This document shows, in pieces, positions 36,360 through 47,925 of a DNA stretch of 64,000 bases. The notes under the pieces are model-generated. The model was not told the DNA's origin. It ran no database searches and saw nothing but the letters and a program-made list of their open reading frames with translations. Positions within the stretch are counted from its first letter, which is position 1, and the number at the start of each line of letters is the position of its first letter. The stretch comes from Lithospermum erythrorhizon (Eukaryota; Streptophyta; Magnoliopsida; Boraginales; Boraginaceae), in the NCBI GenBank assembly GCA_019722365.1, contig JADFUC010001094.1, positions 41,093-105,092 of the forward strand, read 5' to 3'. The position numbers were made by a program, and so were the translations under genes.

Positions 36360-38000
36360 AGGAATTGGGCACGTAATTTGACACTATATTATGGTTTTTA
36401 GTGTTTATGTGGTCCTGTATTATTTTTTAGTGTTGGTATTTTGAACTATTCCGATTGACCTAAACTATTTTTTAGTGTCTGGCCTTTATTCATCTGTTTT
36501 TAATTTTCATTGGTGAAATAGTTATATTACCTTAAAATACCGCATTCGGTCATAGTAAAATGACTATTTTGTCTAACTTAAAGTACTAGGGACTAAAATA
36601 TCTAAACTTACTAACTTGTATAGCTTTGACGGTTATCTAGCCTTGAATAGTGTTGGGTTTGAATTAATGAAATCGCTATTTTGCCTCTCCCGTATTTCTG
36701 AGTGTAGTAGTTAGGAAGTTTCGTTAAAGGGCAAAATTGTCATGTCACTAAAAGTTACTATTACGGGTATTATTGTCTAGTGTTCACCCCCCTCGCCAAC
36801 TCTTACCTCATTTTCATGACCTTTATCCTACCCATCGCTTTAGTAAAAATACAAATATAAATTAAAACATTTTGTTATATCGCTTAAAATATCTAGCGGC
36901 ACCGTTGCTTGGAGATCCAGAGACCGTGTTGGTTTGTTTGACAAAGCGAGCGCCTCCGTTAGCCATGAGTTTGGTACCGATTTATCCCCAGCGATTGTTC
37001 GGATATGGGAGAGGAAGCTCGTCTGGGGTTGATGAGTGAGTGTTATTTAATCACAAAAATGGGTACAGAGTCAATGAGTGGTCAAAACCGTCGATTTAGC
37101 ATTTATGGACCATAATTTCCCCGACAAACGGCTACCAGCTTCAGCTGAACACTTTGCGCGCCACATGGACTGCATCATTATTTATAAAGTTTCAATTTTT
37201 ATGTTACGATTTTAAGCCAGAAATAATTACCTTGCTTGACCCCGCTTTGAATCAAAACATAATCCCACTGTCACCCTCCGAAATTGCGCTCGTTTCTGAT
37301 TTTTCCATATTGTTTTAAACCCATATTGTTTTAAAAATTCTCAATTTTCCATGAATGCCAAGAGTTGATGAATTTTTTGGAATCGATAAAACTTCTGGTT
37401 GAATTACTGGAATTGATTAAATTTCTGGAATTGAATTATTAGAATTGATTAAATTTCTTGAAAAATCAGAAATTTTAAATTTAGAAAAGAAGCAATCGAA
37501 ACACATTCACCTCAAATATTGATTAAATTGTTGATGTAAGCTCGTATATTGATAAATTTTTTATCTTTGTGTTTGTTAACTTACAAAAATGGTTAATAGA
37601 AATGGGTTATGTTTGGGATTTTACTGTTGATGAATTGATGGTGGATGAACATAGTGATGGTGGGGTGGGGGTAGTGTTAATTGATTCTGAACATGGTGAT
37701 GGTGGGGTGGGGAAGCGTGGCTATCTGACTTTTTAGTGAAATAATGATTTTCTGGCCAATGAAACTTATACTCTTTACACTTGCAAATAGGGGTGGGCAA
37801 AATAGTCATTTCGCTCTCTTTAGTGTTAGGGACAAAATAGACATTCTTGTGGCTGATGTGTATTTTTTAAGGGTAATAGTCATTTAAACAATGAAAATTA
37901 GGTGTATGGGAGTCGAAGTGCATGAACTACAAAAAAATATAGGGGCGCAGGAAAGTCGAGGATGCTGAAATAGCTAAAAATAGTCTGAGGCCAACAAACT
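36360..38000. mobile_element. Non-autonomous DNA transposon candidate
   Basis: The ends carry imperfect inverted motifs. AAAATGACTATTTTGTC near 36,556 recurs inverted near 37,800-37,850 (GGCAAAATAGTCATTTCG and GACAAAATAGACATT). Phrases such as TGTGGTCCT and TTGAACTATT also occur at 53.3 kb, suggesting a repeated family. The interior (36.8-37.7 kb) has no ORF. Exact ends and target duplication are not resolved. Confidence 0.4.
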
Positions 38001-38739
38001 ATTAAAAGCTATAGTCGTGGATGCTTTCGTATGCGGCAAAAGAATAAGCTATGATTCCTATGTCGGGCTACGAGAGAACATTGTTTTTACTTTATTTCCA
38101 TCTAATCTTCCATTGTTTCCATCTTCATCACCAACTATCCCGTTTTCTTCTCCACCTATTTCAAAGTGGAAGAACTAATCTTATTCTAACCAAAGCAAGC
38201 AATATGGGACATACTACCCAACCAAATATCGAGACAAATTTTTAATCTTCAATTACTCTTTAATTATATTATTACAAAAATTACAAAATTAATATTGTGA
38301 AAGTATTTTAAAAAATGAATTGATTATATAAATTATATATTTTTTTAGAATAATAAATAATTAATAATTAATGATCGAAAGTTGATTTAAAAAATCGGCT
38401 TGACGATTAAAGTGGATTGAAGAAAGTATGTTTTTAACAAAGGTAGCTTGAAGTGCATAAATTTTGAAATTAAACTGTTAGATGAGCTTTTTTACTAGAG
38501 CTGGCATATGCACTTTGAGAGTGAGATCCTCTTTAATATAGTCCCTAGAAGCGAAAATAGGCCATCTCATTAATATCAACTATTTAGAATAAATATTGGA
38601 CCATACCGGTCAATGCACCATGGTCGTCCGGAGCTTCATAAAAAAATTGTACATCAGACATCGTTAATTGAAGATTTATCGGGTCGGATCAGGATCTGAA
38701 ACATCCGAGTAAAAATGTCCATAGATATATGTAGGGTTG

Positions 38740-38995
38740 CAGTTTTGTAAGTAATTATTATTTATTATTATTAATTAAATAATTAATTACTTCATTATTA
38801 ATTAATTATTTATTAATTTATTTATTTATTAATAAGTATTATTATTAATTAATTATTATTTTTATTTATTTATTAAATAAATTTTTAATAATTAATAATT
38901 ATTATTAATTAGGATTATTATTAATTATTAATTATTATTGAATATTTTCTATAACTTAATTATTAATTAATTGTATAAATAATTATTATTATTTT
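38740..38995. repeat. Low-complexity TAAT/TTAT repeat
   Basis: About 250 bases composed almost only of A and T in TTAATTAATTATTATTT-like runs. No feature is supported in the flanks at 38.0-38.7 kb or 39.0-39.4 kb. Confidence 0.9.
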
Positions 38996-39463
38996 TTGAA
39001 ACATATTTTAAATATTCATTTTTCAATTTTGGGTGAATGATATGGGATGGGGTGAATGATATGGGATAAGAAACGTATATAAAAAATTTAACCCAAAAGC
39101 AAAAAATAAAAAAGTGATGGTTAAAAAATTAGGGAATACATGCAAACTTATTAATATGTTTGAAGTGTTGGTAGAAATCAATTCGTAGCATAAATAGTCG
39201 CGAGTTCATGTCAGCCATTGTGTCTTTCAAGTACTTAACTAATATTTGAATCACAGAAATTTTGCATAATTTATTTGAGATAGATCATGCATCAAATTAT
39301 TCAAATATATAAACTAGGGCTACATAATTTATTTGAGATAGACCATGCATCAAATATATAATATTTGCGGATGCTTAGTACTTGAAATTAGGGCAACAAG
39401 CTTGAAGCCCGGCGTTTGCCGGGAACGGGCAACTAGACTATATCCTAAAGATACAGAGGATTT

Positions 39464-40855
39464 TTATGCTTTTTGCATGGGTGGTTTGTTCATTATTCTC
39501 CTTGCAGTTTCTTTAAATGGACAATGCGAACTCCTGAAACCATTAACCAAATGTAAGTAAGTCTTCAACTCATGACAAGTAGCAATGTTCAACCCATTGA
39601 GATCATAAGGCGAATCTTTACTACTCAATTTGAGTTCACATCCGATATCCGCATAAACCCATTGTGTATCTTCTATCCTTCTTTGAATCCAACTTGAAAA
39701 ATTCGCCATCCGGTGCTCTTGATTATTGATACCAGTTTTGCTAGTGTTAATTCTTTTGTTGTCTATGACAAATCCTGGTACTTTGGTTATGAGATCATCA
39801 GAATTCACAATGCGTAGTATTTTTGTTCCTTGTGTTTCAAGGCAACTACGGAAGCTGGTGTTGCCCACCCGTGGACCGCCAAATGATATGACGGTGACAA
39901 GTGGCGCAATCTTGAATGTTTGTTTGATATCATATGCCACAAGGGTGGCTAATGCTGCCCCAAGTGAGTGGCCGGTGATTGTGAAACTTAGTTGCTCATG
40001 TTGTTGTTGACCATATGTTTCAAGAATTTTTCCAACTTCTTGTTGTACCAAATCTTGTAGGCTTGGTCGTGTTCCCAACTTAGATGTGTATAAACTCAAG
40101 AACCCACTTTCCACCATTGGCCCATCATTATTATTTTTGTAGCCATTGGAACTATTATAATTTGGTAGAGAGGTAAGATTGGCTCTGAGATTTTCTAGCC
40201 ATTCCAAACATGTGGCAGTGCCCCGGAAAGCAATGACTACATCACGCCGGCCAAGCCTAGAGATTTCCCTCTTGTCATGGCATACTGCCACATACCCTAT
40301 CCAGCTGGATTGTGTCGCCATCCATGATGGCACTTTTTCGATCCAGCCTGGCATTTGGATGCCAGACGTGGCTACCAAGTTCCTGGAAACTTGGTAACCA
40401 GACTTTGGTAAGCCACATTGGTTGAGTAGCTTACGCTTGGAGTACAAACATTTTGAGAAAGAAAAAGATGAGGGATCAAAATCACATGCCCTATAGGCTG
40501 CCTCGACGAAATGGCCGTATCTTATTATTTCAGCTCGTAAGTTGTCGTCTAGGGGGTCAAGTAGTCCCTCCCAATTTTGTATTCCTTGGTAATCCATCCA
40601 GCGTTGGTCAATGTCGCTACTCAATGGTGGCGGTCGTGGTGGTGGTAATGATGAGATTGGGTGTGTGAAATCAATGTCACCATTTTGGAACAACAAGTGT
40701 TCTATGTTTCTGAATGGTTTGCTTTCTAGATTTAGGTTTATATGGGACAATTTGGCTAATGGTTGAGTAATGGTATAACATTTGAAGTAAGTGTTTTGTT
40801 GTGTTGCATTATTGAAGATGGTGCACGGGCGAATATTTTTACAAGAAAGCTTCAT
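39464..40855 (-). CDS. Class I phospholipase A1 (DAD1-like lipase), probably plastid-targeted
   Basis: An intact, intronless 463-residue protein. It belongs to the lipase class 3 (alpha/beta-hydrolase) family of plant PLA1-I enzymes, which release sn-1 fatty acids from glycerolipids, feeding jasmonate synthesis and lipid turnover in several members. The nucleophile elbow GHSLG is at residues 295-299 (Ser297). The probable acid is Asp354 in NSDDLITKVPG, and the probable histidine is His428 in CHELKTYLHLV. Other family blocks are NWEGLLDPLDDNLRAEIIRYG (94-114), SWIGYVAVC (184-192), LGRRDVVIAFRGTAT (201-215) and FGGPRVGN (325-332). The first 80 residues are basic, Ser/Thr/Asn-rich and acid-poor, then proline-rich, consistent with a transit peptide. 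The ATG at 40855 is the first in frame and a TATA box lies just upstream. Closest subtype appears to be I-alpha or I-beta, which I could not confirm. It lies alone among transposon debris but shows no damage. Confidence 0.95.
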   Translation of the reverse strand: MKLSCKNIRPCTIFNNATQQNTYFKCYTITQPLAKLSHINLNLESKPFRNIEHLLFQNGDIDFTHPISSLPPPRPPPLSSDIDQRWMDYQGIQNWEGLLDPLDDNLRAEIIRYGHFVEAAYRACDFDPSSFSFSKCLYSKRKLLNQCGLPKSGYQVSRNLVATSGIQMPGWIEKVPSWMATQSSWIGYVAVCHDKREISRLGRRDVVIAFRGTATCLEWLENLRANLTSLPNYNSSNGYKNNNDGPMVESGFLSLYTSKLGTRPSLQDLVQQEVGKILETYGQQQHEQLSFTITGHSLGAALATLVAYDIKQTFKIAPLVTVISFGGPRVGNTSFRSCLETQGTKILRIVNSDDLITKVPGFVIDNKRINTSKTGINNQEHRMANFSSWIQRRIEDTQWVYADIGCELKLSSKDSPYDLNGLNIATCHELKTYLHLVNGFRSSHCPFKETARRIMNKPPMQKA

Positions 40856-40897
40856 TATTTATTGCACCAAGAGAAGTACTATAACTAAAAATTTGAA

Positions 40898-40906
40898 GTA
40901 TATATA
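40898..40906 (-). promoter_or_regulatory. TATA box of the phospholipase gene
   Basis: TATATATA read on the minus strand about 45 bases before the ATG. This implies a very short 5' leader, roughly 15-20 bases, if initiation occurs at the usual distance. Confidence 0.6.
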
Positions 40907-42700
40907 AGAAGCGAGATATAGATGTCTATGCTTGCACTTGGTAACTATTCTTGATATATGAATTGAACTTTTTATGAGGATGTAATAATAATGCACTTAT
41001 ATAATAGGGCCAGAGGTCTAAATGGGACGTGGAACTCAAATTTATTTCAACATTATTGATGAGACCCCCATTAATAATTTATGAGTGAAAATAGATACCA
41101 TCAAAGATACCATAAATAGGATCTGGAAATACTCAATATCTACTTCAAGCCTAACGAGTGGATATTTTATATTTTAGTTCAAAGATTCAAGGGTCTTGCT
41201 AGTCGTCCTTAGTGTTTTTCCTTTGACTTAAATTTTTATAGAGTTAATTGTCAATTTTGTCTCAAAAACATATCATTTATTGGGCTCTAAAAATTTGGTG
41301 ACAATTTTGCAAATTGTCCCCGAGTAGTAAAAAAAGTCTGTTGTAATACGATCCCCTAAAAAGAATATGTCACTATTCTATTATCATGATACTATCAAGT
41401 CCCTGCACTTTGAGGTCGGCCACAAATGTAAGACTAATTTCACCATTTAACCTAGTAGTATTAAGTATTAACATCATATTATAGTTTATTATAGCTCAAG
41501 TTTTAGTCCTAGAAAAAGATTGCCTAAACTAAAGTGCATCTCTTAAAATTCCTTTTTTCGTTCATTTATTGTATTAAATTGGATGATTTTTTTTCTTAAA
41601 ATTGGAAAATTTATGGAAAATATATTTATGAAAAATATATTTGATTTTATTAATTAAGGTATATTTGATAAAATAGAATATAAAACAGGTTAAGTAACAA
41701 ATAATCTAAATGAAATAAAAATTAATTAAGCGACAAATATTAAGAATTAGAGAACAAACATTAAGGATTTGAGGAAGTATTGGTTATATACAAATAAGCT
41801 AAGTACAATCTAATTAAAAATCAAAATATTTATACCATGCATATAGCGAGGAGAGACTATATTGCAGTGGGGTCCTAGATTGATCAATGTGGACATGGGC
41901 ACGTGTCAGGCTGTCAGTCGTCATATTGATTAGTAGGGCCAGAGTCACATCCAACGGTCCAAATCGACTCAACCGGCCGCAGTGTTTTGCTTGGTGAAAG
42001 ATTATTTGTAAGATTTTGGCAGCCATCATGCCTTGTTCCAAATCATGCGGGACCAAGCATACAAGAATAGTATACTAGTAGTCCAACCTTGTAAGTCTTT
42101 TAAACATAATGAGCATTTTACACATCCTTTAGTTGTTTGGCTTGTATAAATTGCACGTATGAAGTATGAACACCAAGTTTGCTTATTAGGCATATAGCTA
42201 TAAATATATTGTTCAAGATGTTTGACTTACATCACAAAGTCCTACTAAATAATATTTTTTAGCACTAAATGACTATTTTACCCCTAATCATGTCCCATAA
42301 GCACCATTCTATAAATAGGGGGCAAATAAATATTTACCCCAATAGTAAACTGTTTGATATGTATAACAGCTCAGTAAATTGGAGTAATACCTGTAGTTAG
42401 ACTTTAGAGAATTTTTGCGGAACATTTCAAACAAGTCAAATGCTATCTTTAACATGTATTGATACTCCTTCTATTCAAATTTAGAAAATAACATTTCTTT
42501 TGTATGTATTACTAGATTCATATGTTCGGGCTTAAATATATATTTATTTTCTCAATTTTACCCTTAATTAATAATGAAGAGATCATGCCTAATAACTAAT
42601 ATGCATCTATATATGTGTATAACTAATACACATTTTCATTCTCTATCTAATAATACTCCGTATTCATCAAGTTTTTGTGTACCACAAATTTGTCAACTAT
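40907..42700. other. Intergenic DNA upstream of the phospholipase gene
   Basis: AT-rich with no gene. A TACTCCTTCTATTCAAATTT motif near 42,462 resembles a lone Stowaway terminus, without a recognised partner. The 80-codon minus-strand frame at 41,814-42,056 covers the promoter-like patch and has no recognisable domain. Confidence 0.4.
41900..41905. promoter_or_regulatory. G-box (CACGTG) in a promoter-like patch
   Basis: CACGTG within GGGCACGTGTCAGGC, followed about 45-55 bases on by CATCCAACGGTCCAAATCG. The combination resembles plant promoter DNA. It lies about 1 kb upstream of the phospholipase ATG and could be a distal element of that gene. No other gene start was found nearby. Confidence 0.3.
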
Positions 42701-42805
42701 GCACCTGCAGGAAGAATTTTTTATAAGCACTTCTCATGGATCGAACCCAAGACCTCCTATAATGAGGCTCAGTGACAAACCTCAGTCTAAGTCCTGATTG
42801 TGGTC
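42700..42805 (-). mobile_element. tRNA-derived SINE relic
   Basis: The minus strand reads GACTGAGGTTTGTCACTGAG (A-box-like) and, about 30 bases later, a good B box within GTCTTGGGTTCGATCCATGAG. The promoter architecture is that of a tRNA-derived SINE; no tRNA cloverleaf can be closed. Confidence 0.5.
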
Positions 42806-43970
42806 AACTATGTATTTCATCTTAAGCCAATATATTTTTCTCCATGGACATTGTTTGATACTACTCAATATATTCAAAACTTCAACTCTAAAATGTAAAG
42901 TTAACAAAACACATGATTCTGAAAGCAAGAAATTGTTGCCATTATTATCACATATTATTATTATTACGTTGTTGTCATCTGTTTGTTTCTATTAGTTGCT
43001 GTTGGCTCAATCCACGATTGCTACGACTCCTCATCAGATCCATGTCCAAATTATACTTTTTTAAATCATACCAATTTAACCTTGCATTAATTCAGATAAT
43101 TCACCATCATTCAGATAATAGCATTAGTCAGTGAGTCAAATTGTTGTGCCAGGCCTCAGTGTCCCTACTAATTCCCACACATCCTGTCTCATTTTATTGT
43201 AACTTTAAAAGTATTATATTTAAAGAGTTATCATGATCAAAGATCCCTTCAAAATAAAATATTAATTAGAAAAAATTCAAAAAGCAAGTTCTTACACAGC
43301 TTTAAAAATGATTTCGAATTAAACATAAAATGTAATCATCTCCTGTGTCACCTCGATACGGTAATCATTATGTCCCATCTCTGAGTCACCAAACCGATAG
43401 AAGACCTACTAAGATTCTCAAACAAAATGTTTTAAATTACAATTCATCAGTGATATCAATCAACTAACTCCATATATATATGTTAACCGAGAAAAGCCAC
43501 TATATCCCTCGAATACAAAAAACAATTGCAAATGTTAAAGTTTGAAAATAAAATACAACAATCAAAAACTGCTTGACAACACATCAAACGACCTGAGGAT
43601 CCACTAACTAGGCTCAACCCGCAAATGAAAAAGCCCCAAGCCTAGTGAAAACTTAACACAGTAGCTTTAATCCACCATACCTAGAACGAGGCCAAATGTT
43701 GCCCAAGTTCCCTGCTTGTTAAAATATGTATATATACCCAGACTACCTAGTCACACAAGATTCCAAAGAAGCGTCTCGTATAACATGTTAAGATATAAAT
43801 AGCGTCTCAATAGCACACAATCACACATGAAATCTAGACTCAACAAACGACTATAAACTCTAGCCTATCACCTTTTTATCTCTCATATCTCCACAAGTAT
43901 ACCACACTCTAATGCGCATAACTTAATCCGCTTCCACCGCAGGGAATGGATCAATCGCTACACCATCGTG

Positions 43971-44215
43971 ACTTATACCGTAGTAAGGCCAACATCAACA
44001 ATGCCCATGCTAAAGTGATAATAGATCTCTGTTAATCGCACTTATTCAAAGTATATACAATACCAACAATGCAATATAGCAAAGTTGATAATAGATTCAC
44101 AATCGCACTTATACCGCGCCAACACCGAAGGGGATGCATTACAAGAAGTGATAATAGATCTCACATCGTGACTTATACCGAAGTATAAGGCCAATAACAC
44201 ACATCCCGTATGAAG
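43971..44215. repeat. Tandem array, about 65-bp unit, four copies
   Basis: Units begin near 43,971, 44,040, 44,107 and 44,171, each with ACTTATACCG-like start, a GCCAACA..CAATGC block and GTGATAATAGATCTCAC-like end. Located inside the probable solo LTR. Confidence 0.8.
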
Positions 44216-44544
44216 GAGAAGCACCCCCTTAATCATCCCAACATAGTACAACTCGAGCACTCAAGTCACCTCAAAGTCATACATAACTCCAACCAACACC
44301 TCTCAATAACCAACTATTCTACTCCCAAACAACATCCAAGCACACAGCTAAGCATTTCCCAATCATAACCAATCACAACCGCCAACAAGTGCCATTGTGA
44401 ATACATAAGCGACACAAAAATAACACATAAGGCCACAGAATTACAAAGAACATAAGTCGGAGTTCAAATATTACCTGCTAAATCACCACATAATACAACG
44501 ATAACTACAATAAATGAATCACACATAATCATACAATTAAATGA

Positions 44545-44660
44545 GATGGATACCATTCTCACATAATCATACCACAAATAACATGTATACCATTCTCACA
44601 TAAACAATAATAACATGTATACCTATTCCCTACATAATCATACCACAATGACATGTCTAC
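44545..44660. repeat. Short tandem repeat with ATACCATTCTCACATAA
   Basis: ATACCATTCTCACATAATCA, ATACCATTCTCACATAAACA and ATACCTATTCCCTACATAAT recur at about 35-40 base spacing with intervening ACCACAAATAACATGT-like segments. Confidence 0.75.
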
Positions 44661-45713
44661 ACAATTTAAAGTAGTATCGTGAAGTAAAGCACCCGTGAGA
44701 TGAATACTCACCTCTCGCTTAGTCACAAAAACCTCGCAACACACAATCACGGTAATTGCCCCTTTCTTACGATCAACGCCTACCAAAACAATCTGCATCG
44801 TATATAATCAAAATCTACTACTATACTTATGTTACACAACCAACTCTTAGTGGAACGATTTAAACGGTCTAAAAATGACGGATAAAACAACGTAAATAAT
44901 AACCCCTGGCTGGACACAACCCAATCGTTCCTCTAAAATTCCACCTTTATCACTTTAACATTACATTAACAACTTATAAGTCATTCTAGTCAACCCTCAA
45001 GTCCATAACTAACAACCTATACTCCAAAACATCAATTATAACTCAACTTACAAATCGTATCTTTTTCAACCTAACTCCCTTTAATCAATTTTAACCTATA
45101 CTAACTATAATAAGGTCCTGGGGCCGAAACTCCTCACACATTTAAGGTCTCAGAAAAATATCACCCGGAAAAGTCAACTAAAAACCTAAAAGTCAACCCA
45201 ACCATAACATCCCCAAACAACCCCTAAATCATGAATTAATCACCAATTTACATCATAGAACCAATAATCAACTAAGAAACATCATAAAATTGAGTTATGG
45301 AAAAAGTCAACCATAAGAAATCAACTAAAACTCAAATTTCTTACCTCAAATTTGTAGGAAGAGACTGGAAGCCTTTAACAATCAACTTGAGGATCTTTAT
45401 TAGCAATGCATGAAGAAATGGAAGAAAAATTTTGTTGTTTGCGCTCACAAGGGGTCTCGCCAAGTTCAAAAGATGAAGAAGATTTTGTGTTTTGGTGTTA
45501 TGAAGATAAGGATTTAGATATTTGGTTACTTAACCTTAAGTCTTAGGAAACGCACAGAGTTTGCAGTCTCGAAATCGCTTTAATCGAAGTTATCGAACGA
45601 CTTAACGATCTAACCTAACTCGAATTATCCCGGCTATTACTAATTATAAATGTAATTCGCTCAAATAAATTTTACGAATTAATATTATCTTAATTAACCG
45701 AACGGGTTATTAC

Positions 45714-46354
45714 AAAAAAATGTATCAAATATTTTCTGAGAACTGACAAAATGTGGTATCGCAATTCTCCTTTACTTGTCAAAATAAAAATACAAATAAC
45801 AGCATCATTCAAATTTAAAAAACAACTTATAATAGTTGAAAATCAAACAATCTTGTAATTTCTTTTAAACAAGGTTAGTTTAGAACTGACAATTTTTTAG
45901 GTTTTGAATTCATGTCACATTAACCATTTGTTGGTTGTTAAGGGGAAATGATTGTTCGCATCCACTTTGCATTAGTTATGACTTGTTGGAAAATGATGCC
46001 CAAGACTTTTATAGTCCATTTCCAGGCTAGCCTTTGCTATACTACCTAACTTCCTGCAATAATGAAGTCTTGTTGAGGTACCACCAATCATCATGGACTG
46101 ATTTTTTTATAAAGAGAAGTAAAAAAGAAAAATTTAAAAAAAGGGAAGAAGAAAAAATATCTGTAGCCGCAATTGTTAAAGGTTGCGTATGTTATGATGT
46201 CATGCCGCTTATTCCAAATTTTTTTATTTTTGTAAGTAGACATCATAGATCCTCAAAAGTAGACAGACGTACAGTAGCCAGCCTTGACTATTGAGGCACC
46301 TTATTGATAAGCAATCAAACCACCTTTTTTCAGCCAGTTGCCTTTTAGAGTTGT
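45714..46354. other. Intergenic DNA, no gene
   Basis: AT-rich. The 86-codon frame at 46,034-46,294 is lysine-rich in its middle and has no recognisable domain; not called. Confidence 0.4.
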
Positions 46355-46445
46355 TATTAAACCGAAATTGAAATCTCGAACCTGGTAATTTTTTTTGTCG
46401 GCTATTACATTATCACTGAAATGACCACTCAGTCGCCCGAAATTG
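46355..46445 (-). mobile_element. tRNA-derived SINE-like relic
   Basis: The minus strand reads GACTGAGTGGTCATTTCAGT (A-box-like) and about 35 bases later CAGGTTCGAGATTTC, a B box. Promoter spacing fits a tRNA-derived SINE. Confidence 0.5.
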
Positions 46446-47534
46446 AAATTCGAAATTAAATTTCACTCATTTGAAATTTTAAAGTTGATAACGTAAAAAC
46501 AATAAAGGTGAACATTAATTGTAAATAAATAAATTGGACTTTGACATTAATTAGATTATAATAAAAAAAGGTTATCATAACAATACCTTGGTCCTTGACA
46601 ATAAATTCAAATCATCAAAAAAATTAGAGTATTAATTATATACTTTTGTTTATATATATAGCTAACGAAAGGCCGCTCTAAGCCTCGGCTATAGATCGTG
46701 GTCAGCAAATTCTATTGAGCTCTACCATTAACAAATTATACTTTTTTATTCCTTTCTACATGTATCTTTCACTCATTCGTGAAATGGACAAGATATAGAG
46801 ACGAGCCTTTCGGATAGTAGCTCACTTATTTCAAATTACAAATTCAATCAAATTAAGAGAAATTAATTTATTTAATCAATTAATAAAATTAATTAACATT
46901 TAGTAAGGCAAGTAAAATCAATAATTTGTAATAGAGGATAACATTAATAAAAGAGATATTCATAACAAAATAATAATAAAAAATGTCAGATTGCCCTAGT
47001 AAAGAGTTCTGTGGTTCCACATCAAAACAAAGATAGAGTTCACAATATTATAAACTAAGGAGGTGCTCCACCTAATACTTTTAGGATGGTGCATTTTCTG
47101 GCTTATGAATCAGGCTTTCTTCTGCGGCGTGGCTCGCCGTGACTGCTTGCACGTCTACAAAGAAATTGATGTCATAAAAAAGATTATAATAAATAAAATC
47201 CGTGATAATAAAAGAAGCGCCTGTCAGAACGAAGCTGAAATTGCATTTCAAGCAGCCCAAGTAGGTTAAATGAGCTCAAAAAGAAGATTCCGATTTGATC
47301 GATTACATCATACGACAAAATAAAAAGATTCGGAGCTTTTATTCCACGCGGATACTTAAAGTATTGTTTATGGAATATCTTTCCATATATGTTTAATATG
47401 GCTACACTATAAATATGTATCATCATAGATTCAGTCAAACCACCCACACATATACTTCTTCCATTCCACAAAGACTGTTTTATTTTTATACGTAACTTTA
47501 AATTTTAACCTTAAATATATTTATTTATATTAGA
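46446..47534. other. Intergenic DNA, no gene
   Basis: AT-rich, no supported gene. A short potential hairpin, CACCTAA...TTAGGATGG, is visible near 47,068-47,092. Confidence 0.4.
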
Positions 47535-47925
47535 GTAATATTCCTCCATCCCACAAAAGATTGTCCACTTTCGACTTTGCTCATCTCTCAACTTTGACCA
47601 ATATATTTCTGTTTGTATTATAAAATATTTGATGAAACAACATTTCAACTCTTTCCATCGATATATTTTTTATAAAATATTATACAACACAAATAAATAT
47701 AAAACAAGCTCGAAAGTTACAACTATAAAAAAATAAATCTTTAAGCGATTGGCGGAAAGATTTGATAAAAAAAAAATATAACAGTTAAGCAGTTTGAAAT
47801 GTATTTTTCTATTGATATAGTTTTCATCAAGTATTATACCAAACAAAATATATAGATCAAAGTTCAAAATGTATAAATAAAAAAGTCAAAAGTAGATACA
47901 ATCTTGGTTTAGTAGACATTTTCAC
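47535..47925. mobile_element. Stowaway-like MITE
   Basis: The left end ATTCCTCCATCCCACAAAAG is followed by ATTGTCCACTTTCGACTTTG. The right end in reverse complement gives GTCTACTAAACCAAGATTGT then ACTTTTGACTTTTT, so the subterminal ATTGT..ACTTT.GACTTT is shared in inverted orientation. Length about 390 bp; AT-rich interior without a gene. Confidence 0.6.

Larger units (their letters stand above)
43309..45713 (-). mobile_element. Probable solo LTR of a Ty3/gypsy element
   Basis: Read on the minus strand, this 2.4-kb block opens TGTAATAACCCGTTCGG at 45,713 and closes TTCGAAATCA at 43,309. It is flanked on both sides by AAAAA, a possible but low-complexity target duplication. It has no coding capacity, contains two small tandem arrays, and on the minus strand has a leader-like stretch from about 45,560 to 45,340 (ATAACACCAAAACAC ... 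GAGGTAAG). No second copy or internal region lies nearby. Confidence 0.5.

Noticed and set aside
39726..40668. Three plus-strand ORFs inside the phospholipase gene
   Set aside because: Opposite-strand shadows of the intact minus-strand CDS.
42700..42805. Functional tRNA gene
   Set aside because: A and B boxes are present but no acceptor or anticodon stem can be paired; a SINE relic fits better.
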